Below are positions 36,205 through 48,500 of a stretch of 64,000 nt of DNA, in pieces (the stretch's first letter is position 1; each line of letters opens with the position of its first letter). Made by a program: the position numbers and the translations under genes. Source of the stretch: Paroedura picta (Eukaryota > Chordata > Lepidosauria > Squamata > Gekkonidae); contig NC_135376.1 in assembly GCF_049243985.1 (NCBI RefSeq), forward strand, positions 46,419,001-46,483,000. Direction: 5' to 3'. The notes under the pieces were generated by a model, which saw nothing but the letters and a program-made list of their open reading frames with translations, was not told the DNA's origin and searched no databases.

Positions 36205-38960
36205 ACAAATCCCATAATTGTTCATGATTTATTAGAACTGTACATCTGTTTTTGCTGGCTGCACCAATACGTTGGAAGTCCACTATCAGCACATCAACCT
36301 GATAAAAAGAAAATGGAATGTTAGAATCTAGACATCAGATTTGATTTGAAAGCTGCTTTTTTCTTTGAAGATTCCTCAGCAATGTCTCCGTATGGAATTG
36401 TAGGACTTGTGACACACAGCTGCATATTATAGGAAAAGGAAAATTTATAAATACATTTAGGGGCTTCAACTTTAGGATAATTTACTAGTGTGGTTCTGAA
36501 TCAACCCCAGTTCCAGCACCACACATTTACATGGAGCATTTGCTTACAAAGAGTACATACTTCTGCTACTTCAGGAAGATCAGAATGCTTGTTAGAAAGA
36601 ATCCTAGAATCTGTTTCCCATTTCCATGTTCAAACTAGAAATAACACAAGACAATGAAGCCCTCTCCCACCTAAGAATCCCTGCTAGGCAGGTCACAGTT
36701 TTCTGAGCTCCCCTAGCTCTGGCTACCCCACAGGGTTGGTGATTGTAAGCTACTTCAAAGACTGCATCAGGTAGTAAAAAAACAGCATGCATAACCCAGC
36801 TGTTCTAAAAAAAAAACACTACCCTGAGTCTGCTTTGGTGAAGAGGGCGGGTTAAAAATTCAAATAAACAAGATCAGTAGCTATGCTGTTTTTAAAGCCT
36901 TTATTATGAGTTTTTTAAAGCCTTTATTATGAGTTGGCAAATTATAAACAAGCTTATTGCAATGCTACAGATTTTGTAAGGTATGAGACATTCAGCAGTG
37001 ATTTGGTATTGCCCATTTCTATGTAGCAACCCTGGTATTCCTTGGTGGTCTCCCATCCTGGGACAACTTTGCTTAGATCTGACAAGACTGGGCTATTATA
37101 GTCAGGACAACTGGAATATTATTTGTTGCTAAATAATAACAGTAAGAAAAGATGGTAGGCACTTACCAATTTTATTTCTCTGTTACAGCTTGCTTTTCTT
37201 TCTTAGGCCTTAGTTTGAAGTACAGGATAATCATTGCAACACTGGCATATGTGGCTAGTACATACTAAAAAAAAAAAAGAATACTGTGAATAAAATCAAA
37301 CACATTTCAGGAGCATAAGGTTATCTGAATGTGCACTTACATTCCTTCTGCCAGTCAGGGTATAAGTATTAAAGTATTTTTGAAACCCTGTGAATTCAGG
37401 ATGAGGTCCAGAATCGTGCCCTGCCATCACTGCTTGTCCTAGATTTAAAAATAAACTGTTAATACTGTCTCTTTGAACTATGTTCTAGCCAAAGTATAAC
37501 ATTTGCGGTACAACTACTCATTTTATTCCACTTATCTGTATTAGAAGAGAGCATTAGACAAACTAAAACTAGCACTACATGCATGGGCTCTACCAAAACA
37601 TATGATTCCTATAAGTAACTTCTGTAAACAGAAGTTACTGTTGATGTGAATGAAGTATCTCCTGCTTCAATAAGTTAAGCTAGTGACATGTAGATAGGCT
37701 AGTAAAACGTTTAATGACTTCTATGATGCAATTAATAACTGGATTTGATAACACATGTAATAAATTTGTTGGTACTTCAGGCAAAAATACTTACATCCAT
37801 GACTAATCTTGATGGAGTCAATATGTAAAATATAATTATCTTATAAAGCAACCTCATTATAGTCAGGTAGTGCTTAAGTAAAAAGAAAAAGTTCTGCTCT
37901 GGTGAGTTGCAGCAAAATTCTGAAAAAATCATTTGTGAAATTAGGAGCATATATTCTGTATTTTTCCTTGGAAAGCAATGGCATTCTTTCAAGAAAGAAT
38001 ATAAGGTTATACAACTTTTTTGATGCAGTAGATGTTCAAGTCAGGATCTCCAGAATAAATCTACAAATTTTTGCCTTAAGGAACTGTAGCAACTAAATAA
38101 CTTTAATGTTTACCACATTAAAAGCATTTAATGCTACAGCAATCTTATATGTTGCTGCTTCCTAGATCTTTTCCTCAAAAAGTCAGATACTTGACTCCAA
38201 ATACACCTACACCTACAATCATTGCTGTTCAGCAGTATTCCTAGCAAGCAATACTAATAAGGAGCAAGTTCATAACTCATGCAAGGGAGAAGCAGGTTCT
38301 AGGATACAACAATAACTTACTAGAGTCTTCTAGTATTCAGTCCAAACAGATAGCTGGACACAAATACAGATGGAAATTGATTTGATATTGCCAATCTAAA
38401 AAAGGAGAAAATGGCACTCATTCAGATTTTGAAAAAATGGAGTCATAAACTTTCTCCTCCCGTCTCACCAGTTGCCCTCAATGGAACGCACCAGAAATTC
38501 ATTAACCTTTAGGCAAAGCCCCGTCACACATCACCAATTTACCCATAAAATGTTCACTACACTGAATTACAAGAGATACTAACAGCAAGCATAGGTTGGC
38601 ATCCAGATTATGGTAGCATGCTAGATCACGGTTCCTACCACCCTTAATGAGACCGACCGCGTATCAAGGCTCCGGATAACTCTCATTTCCGCAATTCATT
38701 TAATAAATAGCCTTAAGCAAAAGTATCAATATTATCATATAACTATTTTACCAGTTTGTTGTCAGGATCACAATAAATACAAGGCAAGCGTACAAGAAAG
38801 GACAATACAAATAGGAGAGAGAGGAGGCATCAGAGAAAACGCATCTCACACGAAAACTACTCACGCTTCCCCCAAAACAAAACCCCCCGAACTCGCACAC
38901 CGTTTCTTCACCGAATAACAAACCATTCAATGCCCTTCACTCTCAAGATGGCGTTGCTCA
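36205..38960 (-). CDS. ATP5MK: ATP5MK (DAPIT/USMG5), ATP synthase membrane subunit k
   Basis: ATP5MK is a tiny single-pass protein of the mitochondrial inner membrane that helps ATP synthase dimerise and stay stable (family knowledge). Minus-strand coding exons are 37341-37427 (29 codons, from ATG at 37427) and 37172-37264 (30 codons plus TAA), giving 59 residues against 58 in human. The first exon encodes MAGHDSGPHPEFTGFQKYFN; the second starts YVLATYASVAMIILYFKLRP, which is the membrane segment followed by a basic tail. The 5' part of coding exon 1 begins at 37438. A non-coding 5' exon probably ends at 38865 (donor gtgagt). The last exon, 36298 to about 36210, carries 3' UTR only. The stop lies 5 nt before a donor, so the 3' UTR is spliced as in mammals. 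Confidence 0.95.
36210..36298 (-). terminator. ATP5MK: ATP5MK 3' UTR exon and poly(A) signal
   Basis: A minus-strand acceptor (tttttatcag) precedes this exon, and AATAAA is present on the minus strand at 36228-36233. The exon resembles the human USMG5 3' UTR as I remember it. The cleavage site is estimated. Confidence 0.75.
36889..36933 (+). repeat. 23-bp tandem duplication
   Basis: The phrase tttaaagcctttattatgag occurs twice with a period of 23 bp. Confidence 0.85.
36995..37130 (-). mobile_element. 5S-like SINE fragment, reversed
   Basis: The plus strand shows ccttggtggtctcccatcct and 'ctttgcttagatctgac', the reverse of the 5S-like internal region. It lies close to the ATP5MK last intron donor. 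Confidence 0.6.
37439..38858. other. ATP5MK 5' intron, nothing recognised
   Basis: AT-rich; no exon or clear repeat was identified. An alternative 5' UTR exon near 38.34 kb is conceivable (a gtaagt-like donor on the minus strand) but not supported further. Confidence 0.4.
38943..38953 (+). promoter_or_regulatory. YY1-like site (CAAGATGGCG)
   Basis: CAAGATGGCG matches the YY1 core found just downstream of many TATA-less start sites. On the minus strand it lies within the presumed ATP5MK first exon. Confidence 0.5.
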
Positions 38961-39089
38961 GCGCTCCCCCTTGCCCTGCAGAATAAGGCGGAACCGCTTC
39001 AGGATGCTGTCCCTTGATTGGCCTATTAACATGCTCGTCATTTTCGGTCCCGCCCGCTCTATGACATCCAGATGTTCCTTAGCGCTAAC

Positions 39090-42000
39090 GTTGCCGGGCG
39101 CCCGCGTGTATGCTTCCGGTTAACCTGGATGCTAGTTTGATTTCCGGGTTACGAAGCCTTTTCCATCACATGTGCGGCTGATCTATGTAAGTGTGGCGTT
39201 TTACTTCACTTGGGTAAGGGGAGAAGCTGAGAGGAGGGAGCTTGTTGGGTGAGCTGGGCATGTGAGAAAAGGAAAGACCGCGATACATGAGTTACGGGTT
39301 TATCTGGAGAAGGGGACTAGTGTAGTGACTAGAGGCTGAGTTCACGTGCAACAGAATGACGGGGGTGAGATGGGTGGCATCAAAGATTGCCAGCTATTGG
39401 TTGGGAGAGACCTAAAGACCTGGGGGGTGGGGGAGAGACTTGGAGTGGGGAAGGACCTCCGTGGAGTCTAATGCCATAGAGTTCACCCTCAGGAGCAGCC
39501 ATGTTCTCCAGGAGAGCTGATCTCTTTAGTCTGGAGATGAGCTATAATTCCAGGGGATCCCCAGGTGCCACCTAGAAGCTGGCATCCGTGCATGAAGCCC
39601 ACCCTTCAAAGCAGCCATTTTCCCCAGGGGAATTGATCTTTAGTTAGGAAATGAGCTATAGTTCCAGGGGATCCCTAAGTCCCACCTGAGGACTGGCATC
39701 CCCAGTTGCACCAATACAGAACGTGGAAGGAAGTTTCCTTTTACAAAATGTTGATGAATATGAAGGGGGGAACATCAACCCTATGCTAATAAATCTAGGC
39801 TAGCCAGTAGTCTTGCTATGACTTTTTGCTCCCTGGGCTACTTTTCTGGCATTGGACCTTTTATTTGGGTAAGCTTTAAAAATATTATACAAACAATATA
39901 AAGAGGGTGCAGTTTCTTGTCCTCAGAATGTTGTTGTCTTAGAGTAGATAAGTTTTAACAAGACCTAGATATGGAGTGGCTGTTAATCTGCACGCCCCAG
40001 ACTACCCTGATCCCCTCAGATGTGAGATGCTAAGCAAGGTCTGTCCTGGTTAGTACTTGGAGGGGAGACCACCAAGGAAGCCTGGGTTTGCTGTGCAAAG
40101 CCATGCAGTGGCACACCACCTCTGTTTTGTTTCATGCCTTGAAAACCCCATGAGGGGTTGCCATGAGTTGGTTGAGATTTGACTGCACATTCTGCCACTT
40201 AAGACGGAATGATCAAAATCTATGATTGGTGCTAATGTAACACCCCTGTTTGTCTAGTTTATAGGTTTTTCTTTTCTTTTTTTTCTGATAAAAGTCACAT
40301 GAACATTGTTACCAATTGCTGACTTTGCAAATGGTGGTTTCTTTAATACTTATATGTGTATAAAAATGCAATTGGGTACACATGTTATGCATTTGGTGTC
40401 AGGTGTAGGTCCATCAGTGGCTACACAGCTAGTTTGTATGTTTGCTGTAACAGACTAGAGCAGTGGTTCTCAACCTTTTCTTCGCTGCGACCCCAACTTC
40501 GGTGCCAAAGCCCAGCGGGGACCCAGGCAGAGGAGCTGCCAGCTAGCGCTGTGGAGGTGCTTTCACTGACCCCCCGCAGGAGGTGACTGGAGGGGGGCGA
40601 GGGCCCTGCCCGGGGAAGGAGGCTGCTGCCACTGCTGCCACCACATCCACATTGCTCACTGCCCCAGGCCGGGCGAAGGCATGCGTCATGCTCTCTTGGC
40701 TTGCCGCTTCTTTCCTTTCTCCTTTCTATAAACCATGGGGGGTTCCACGGCAACCCTGCTACAGAGCATGCGGTGCTTGCTGGACAGAGTCGGCCAGACT
40801 GGGGCGACTTTGGACTCGCAGGGGGGAGGAGGTTGCTTTCTTGCCAGCTCTGAAAGAGTTGAGCGAAGCGTTTTGGCACATTCCTCGGCAGGCACCGGTG
40901 TGACCCTCCAGGCAGGCTGGGCAGCTACAGAATGATCCAGTGGGGTGCTGGAAACAGATATGCGCACAACAATCAAGGTGGCATGGAGGCAGCCATTGGC
41001 ATGGCTCTGCCTCTTCTGCCCACCTCCACCACCACCACCCGCCGCCTCCACACGCTGCTGCCTGCCACTGCGGCAGCAAGAAACCTGGCGACCCCAAGGA
41101 AGGGGCCCGGCGACCTCAAATGGGTTTCCCGACCCCAAGGTTGAGAACCACTGGACTAGTCGGTCTTTGGATTCTTGTGAAGTAAGAAGCAGCATATGTA
41201 ATCTTGAAAATTAGAGAATGGGTTGTGATTATACATACAACCTGCCTCAACTCTGTTTTGTATAATAAATCAAAAAAGTTTGGACACTCAGTATTCACCA
41301 CCTGAAACTATGGTCTCCTGCATCCTTGATGGATTTTGCGTCTTTAAATTAGCCTTTGGTCCTGTTTTCAAGCCTTATTTTGTGGTTGCAACAAAAATCC
41401 CAAACAAACAAAAAACCTAACTATGATTGGTTTGTTAAATATGCACATGAGAAAATTAGGCTCAAATCTCTGTTTAATTATAAAATAATCTACTCGTATG
41501 ATAGTTCTTTCTTTAGGTATATTGTAATAGAAAAGTAGATTAGTTGCTGGTGAGTTAAGTCTCACTTCCTGGCAACTACTTTTAAAACTTTTCCTCATTT
41601 AGGTTCTTGTACAGGTACAAGTGGGCACACAGCCTAGTAGAAATGTGCAAGACTATTATGCAGGGTTTTTTGCGGAGGTGGGTTGGTGTGCAGTTTTGAA
41701 TCTGAGTGGTTTTGACTTTGTCTTTCCTTTATATAGTCTGGGCTTTCTCAACCAGGGATTTGTGAAATCCTGGGGTTTCTTGATGGCCCTGGAAGGGTTT
41801 CCCAAATGTGTGGGAGTTAATTAGTTTTAATGTATATATATTTGATTTTAAAACATTTAAATATGACCATATATAGTCATGTGGACCCCCTCCCACCTTC
41901 CAAAATGGCCAGTGATGGGCATGAAGGTGCTGGAAAGGAGATGGGTCCCAAATGGACATGTAGGCAGCTCTGCTTCCCAACCATATTCTGCCCAATCATG

Positions 42001-42528
42001 CCACATCTGGGGATTCTTGAAGGTTTCTTGAAGGCTGAAGAATGTTTTAGGGGTTTCTCAATGGTACAAAGTTTGAGAAAGGCTAACATCAGTTATTTGA
42101 AAATCATGACATGTAAATAGTTTTTTTAAAAGAATAGATCACCTGTGTCAGTAATAGTTGCACGTGCAGATATCAACAAGGCCTTTTCTGACAGTGACGA
42201 GGAAACTGTTTTTGCTGCTTATCCAGTTAACAAAGATCTAAAATTCTGTTTTGTAACTCTGTAGAAGATATATGTAGTGTAGAACAGTGACTTCTAACAT
42301 TTTTGAGACCTAGGGTTCTATCTTTGCCCTATCTGCAACATGAAGAAGAAGAGTTGGTACCCCACTTTTCTCTACCAGAAGGAATGTCAAAGTGGCTTAC
42401 AATTGCCTTCCCTTCCTCTTCCCACAACAGTCACACTTCTGATTTTTGCTTATTTTCCTCCTTTTCCATCAAGTGTATCTATAAGCTACAAAAGTACATT
42501 TTTGTTTTTATCTATTATTGTTTTTATC

Positions 42529-42577
<49 letters not shown>

Positions 42578-45500
42578 GTGGCAGATAACTGTAGAAATTA
42601 TAGTTCAATGAAGTGTTGCAGTTCTGAGAAGTCATTACTAGTCAGTTGACTCAAAAGGGTGTAACTCTGCTCAGGACTTCAGTGTAAGGCCTGCTGTACC
42701 TGAGAGTCAATGTCTTCTTCTAGCTTCTTTAAGTTAGTAGTGTAGCTGCACCATCTCCTTTCTTCTTGTCTCAAATTATTGACAAAAACAAAACAATTGA
42801 AGTAGAGCCACTTGTGTGATTCATGTTATTATGAATTAACAAAACTACTGGTGTAATATGCATCTATCTCAGTCTCTCAACATATCAGTGAGACTTGATT
42901 TATTTTAATTAATGAGTAATTATTAAAAATAAAATTTTATTGCCCTTAATGTTTGCAGTCATTTTAGAAATGCAAATATGTTTGTATATGTTGATCTTAC
43001 CTTTATGGGTGAAGTTGGTTATTACAGACTGTTTTGTGGCTTTCTTCCCAGAAAGACAGCCATGTCTTCTATAGAAGAAAACTTCCCTCGAGGGGGCATA
43101 CAGAAGACAACACAAGAAGGAAAAGCAGCCAGACAGCCAACAGCGGATCAGGATAATTTATTCAAGGTAATATGAATTATAAACCTATGAAACTGAGTCA
43201 CTTCATTGGTGTATGTATCCTCAGGGGTATCCAAGGAATACAGTTTTCCCAGGGCCCGTAACCTTAGTTCTTTTTAACTTGGAGATGCCCGGGACTGATT
43301 CTGGAATCTTCTGCATCTTGCTCTCTGTAGTCCCAGGTTGATATTTCCTGTTGTTTTTAAGAACTTAGCTCCATTATGGAACTCAATACTCTGTTCACTG
43401 ACCGTGATTATTAATTAGATATTGAATATGGTATTGTTCATAATAATCACTGTAGAATTTTATGCTGAAACCTGATGACATGTTCCTAAATGAAAGAAAT
43501 TAGACAGAAAGATACTGAGCAGATATATGTGCAATTTTATTGCATTCAGTAAAGATGATGCCCAAATTATTTGCTTATTTCATGTCAATAAGTCCCAAGA
43601 CTTTAATGGACATAAGGATTTCTCAGCATTTCTTTCACTAACCATACTGAGTTACTTTCAAATGTCTTGAAGCAGAATTGTCTTGTGCAGGGCAAAGGGC
43701 TTATAATGCAAATTTGTGAAAGTATGTAACACATGGTTTAATGAACATCTGTTAGATTAGAATCTGTATGTTAGATTTCAAGCATTAAGCCACTCCTCAG
43801 ATATACATGTAAAAATAACATTTGTTTTACATTGTCACTTTCTATGGTGTTCTAAGCATGTTTATGTTGCGAATGTTTCAATTTCTAATATCCTTAACAT
43901 TTTGAATGTTAGGGTCCTGTGATTTACTATTCCCAAAGCATTTTCATGTGGGTTATCTTAGCCTTTGACTCAGGGTTTTCTGCAGTAGACTAGATATTAT
44001 GCTTGTGATTGTCACTGAAAGTGTACTCATAATAGTAGCCTATCTTAATGTCAGTGCAAATGCCACCCAGGGGAAAGACTGCACATGTACACAGGAAGAT
44101 TTTAACTTTGAGAATCAGTCGTTACGTGCAATGAAATTAATCTGTTGCATAGGGAAACATCTGTCCTTGTACATATATGAAGTATTTTTTAAATAAATCT
44201 CTTAGACACAACATGAAGAGAAAACTCCAAAAAGAAAGAAAGCCCAGAAAGATCAAGCAAAGCCAAAAAAACTCAAGACAGAGAAGAAAGCAGTTATGAA
44301 AACCACTGCAAAGGATTTTGAACTTCTGACTTCTGAGGTTTGGCATATTTTAAAATAATGTTTTGATCCTTCAGAGCTGTATTTCATATTGTATCCTATG
44401 GATCAGTAGTAGTGGTCTTGGGAGCTAACTGCGGACCAGCTCCTAGCATTTTTGGAGGAAACTTCGGCACTTGACACATACCGGTCTGGCTTCCGTCCTA
44501 GCCATGTGGTGGAGACTGTGCTGGTCGCCCTGACAGATGATCTCTGGTGCCAGCTGGACCAGGGCGAGTTGGCCATTCTCGTGCTATTAGACCTGTCAGC
44601 CGCATTTGATGTGGTTGACCACAAGCTTTTGGTTCACTGCCTTGCTGATACTGGAATTGGAAGGGTAGCTCTTAAGTGGCTAACCTCCTTTCTAGAGAAC
44701 AGGTCACAGAGGGTCGCTGTAGGGGAGGAGTTATCCGACTCCTTTACACTCCCTTGTGGGGTGCCACAGGGAGTGGTGCTCCCCCCCACGTTATTTAACA
44801 TCTATATGTGTCCTCTGGCCCAGCTGGTATGGAGTTATGGGCTTGGGTGTCATCAGTACGCTGATGATACCCAGCTCTATCTCTTGATGGCTGGATCTCC
44901 CCCCAGAAAGATTTGCCAGCTGTTTGGAAGCAGTGGCTGGATGGGTCAGGAGGAGCCATCTGAAACTCCAAGACAGAGGTCTTTTGGGTAGGCCGAAGGG
45001 AGCAGGAACAGGAAGCGCATCTTCCCTGCCTGGACAGGGTGCAACTGTCATCTGTGCCCCAAGCCAGGAATCTGGGAGTGATTCTGGATGCCTCACTTTC
45101 CATGGAGGCCCAGGTCACTAACGTAGCCCAGACGGCATTTCTGCATCTATGCCAAGCTCGGCTACTAGCGCCCTACCTGACCCCGGAACACCTGGCCACT
45201 GTGATCCATGCAACAGTCACTCCTAGATTAGACTTCTGTAACTCGCTCAGCCTCTTGTGGCGCAGAGTGGTAAGGCAGCCGTCTGAAAGCTTTGCCCATG
45301 AGGCTGGGAGTTCAATCCCAGCAGCCGGCTCAAGGTTGACTCAGCCTTCCATCCTTCCGAGGTCGGTAAAATGAGTACCCAGCTTGCTGGGGGGTAAACG
45401 GTAATGACTGGGGAAGGCACTGGCAAACCACCCCATATTGAGTCTGCCATGAAAACGCTGGAGGGCGTCACCCCAAGGGTCAGACATGACTCGGTGCTTG

Positions 45501-48500
45501 CACAGGGGATACCTTTACCTTTACCTTTAACTCGCTCAGCGCGGGCCTACCCTTTTCCGTAACCCGGAAGTTACAGCTGGTACAGAATGCAGCTGCACCG
45601 GGTCCTCACTAAATCATCTTGGAGGTCCCATGTTCAGCCTCTGCTGAAGCAGTTACACTGGTTGCCAGTTTGTTTCCAGATTAGGTTCAAGGTTTTGGTA
45701 TTAACCTTCATATAGTATTGACGTTAAGAATATTATTGATTTTGTGTTTTGTTTTGCTTTGCTTTGTGTTTTGTTTTGCTTTGCTAGTTTAGGTCTGGTT
45801 ATAAACTTCAAGGCTCCTTCAGGATTATCCCTTTTGCAGTCAGATGTGTAAAACACTCGGGCTATGCTTGCCTCCCATAATCCCTCCTTGTTTGTGTGTG
45901 TTTATTCAACAGTCTCTCACGGATGGAATGCTGGTCTTGGGCTGTGTGAAAGAGTGTAATGAGTATGAGCTTACAGTCAGCTTACCAAATGGGCTTTCTG
46001 GAAGTGTACAGGTGACACGCATATGTGAGGCTTACAGCAGAATGCTTAGTGAGCAGGTGGCCATGGATAAGCCAGTAGAGGTAAGGCATGGTGAATGAGA
46101 ATTGAATTCTGCAAGTACCTGCCAAGAGTTCCAGAAGCAGGTTTTTTCTTTGCTACAATGAATACTGTTGCCTGTTCTGTTGCTTGCTTTTGCTCTGCAA
46201 AGTCTGCCCTGAAACTAGTATCAGAGGCTTAACATTTAATGCAATTTTTTTGTCAGCTCCTATAACAACGGACATCCATTAGTAGTGCATATTATTGTTG
46301 ACTTACTATTTTGGATGACACAAAAGTACTGAGTGCACACTGAAATTAAGATTGTGCCAGTTAAGTGGAAATAAACTACAGTCTCGGTGCATCTGATGCA
46401 AGGCCAACTCCAGCTATAGAACCATCCCAACTTCCCTTTTCCCTGCTGCACTTGTAGGCTCTGAAGGAGAACGCAGGGGAAAGGCTTCCATCATGCCTTG
46501 CATGGGTCCCATGTCAACAGTCATGCCAGTACATGAAGTACTCACCACCTTTGCTGTTGTCCACAATCCATTGTGCTTGTGGGTGGGAGTAGCCACCTTT
46601 CTTTTAACCATCTCATAATCTCAGAATGGTTTCAGAACAGGAGTGGGACTTTCACTGTACCCCTAAACCCCTTCCTCCCCAGTCTGCAAGAATAGGAAGC
46701 CCAGAGCACCCTCACGGGTGCCTCTCAGACAGATGGTTGTTGCAGAAGGGGAAAATATCTGCCTCCTTTCTTGCCACCTGAGATCCATCCTGGCCAATTG
46801 CTGCTCCTGGCTTATTTGATGCTACAACCAGTCCTGATCTAATAAAGTGGGCTGTGGCTCATGAAAGCTTTTAATGCAACAAATTTGTTAGTCTTACTGT
46901 TTGTTATTTTTGTGACAACAGTCTACAGAGTTGGAAGGGGCCATACAGGCCATCTAGTCCAACCCCTGCTCAATGCAGGAGTCACCAACAGCATCCATGA
47001 TAAGTATCTCTCCAGCTGCTGCTTGAAGACTGCCACTGAGGGGGAGCTCACGATCTCCTGAAGCAGCCTGTTTCACTGCTGATCTACTCCGACTGTGAAT
47101 ATTCCCCCCCCTAAGTAACATGGCTACTCCTCAGAAGATAAAATGACTTTTTCATACACTGTTCTGAGATTTTTAGGCACATCTTTTTACAACTCTTGTT
47201 TGGAGCAGAAGTTCCAGTAATGTTCAGGTTGCTGGTTGCCTTCACTCTGCCTCCTACATTAGAAAGAAATTAAGCTTTGGACAGGTGAATGGCTGTATCC
47301 CAACCTGCCAATTTTCTTCTTGGCACATTCAAACAAACGATTATACTGCTGCAGGCAGCACACTTCATATGGATGGACTTTTCAGTCTGTAGTTGGATAT
47401 CACTGTTGATTTGGTTTATCATGTATTGTTTTATTCTTGATTCCCATAGAATTCTTTCTTGCAGGACTTGAGTCCACTTTCAGAGCTGTTCACAACAGGA
47501 ATGCTGCTCAGATGTGCCGTGATTGGTGTGGAGAAGGGTGCTGAAGGACATCATGGTATACAGCTTTCAATTAATCCCAGAGATGTCAACAAGGCTTTGA
47601 ACACTGCAGCTTTGAGAACAGGCATGGTATGCCAATTATTACTTGTCTGAGTTTGGAAGATACTGCTCTGTAGGTTTTCTGGTGATGTAGGGAAGATGTG
47701 CCTGTGCCTTGAACAGGTATGCAGGAACCAGAATCTCACCAGTGCACGTTCTCCTGTGGTAATACTCTAGTGGTGGAGCAGCTGCATCTTGTTAACATTC
47801 TATTCTTCTAGGTATCTTTTTATGGCAGAGGAGCCTTAATACTCACAAATCTATTTGGGGAGAGAAAATGAAATGTGTATAGTTCGTCTTTGCTCCTTCT
47901 GCAACTGATTTTAGATAAAGGGAGAGCATGGAGAGTAGAGCACTGTTTCTTCTGCTCCTATTTAATCTCAGACAAACATTTTAACTGATCTTCCTCAGTT
48001 TTTCTTGCTACATCATGGAAATTATTTGCTCCTTCTTTTTCCAGGATTTAGGAATTCCTCTTTGTTGTGCTTAGTTGCTTGAGGAAGCTGGGCTCATTTT
48101 GAGGAGCAAAGACTATTTTCAGAAAAACATCCTTGTGTTACTGGGTGGGAAATGAATAATTAGTAAAATTTATTTTAAGGCGTGTGACTTCTCCTCCCAA
48201 CAGCTGCTCTCTGGATGCATCTCTAGTGTAGAAGACCATGGCTACCTTATTGACATAGGGGTCCATGCAGCAAAAGCATTTCTCCCTCGAGAGAAAGCGC
48301 AGAGTTACTTCCAGTCAAAAGAGAAAGGTATAACTATACTTACTATGGTGTGTTGGGTGATTGCCTAGAAGTTAAGGAAAGGGGTGGTGCTTGGTTGAGT
48401 CCAGTTTCTCAGCAGAGAAAAAATTCCAAAAAGACCAAGTGAGCAAGGAAATAAGACTTTTATAACAGCATTCCAGTCTATAATGAGACCACCTGCATAC

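Larger units (their letters stand above)
38865..39186. promoter_or_regulatory. Head-to-head ATP5MK/PDCD11 promoter
   Basis: The presumed ATP5MK 5' exon (minus, donor at 38859-38864) and the presumed PDCD11 exon 1 (plus, donor gtaagt at 39187-39192) lie about 320 bp apart at their donors. The space between must hold both start sites. It is moderately GC-rich, with no TATA box, a YY1-like motif and two ETS-like motifs. Confidence 0.7.

Noticed and set aside
40421-41214. Several overlapping open frames up to 169 residues
   Set aside because: All lie within the GC-rich body of the hAT-type element at 40461-41153 or extend past its ends. None resembles a transposase or other protein.
45743-45786. 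T/G-rich repeated stretch considered as a regulatory array
   Set aside because: Only two 22-bp copies within transposon debris; simple slippage is enough to explain it.
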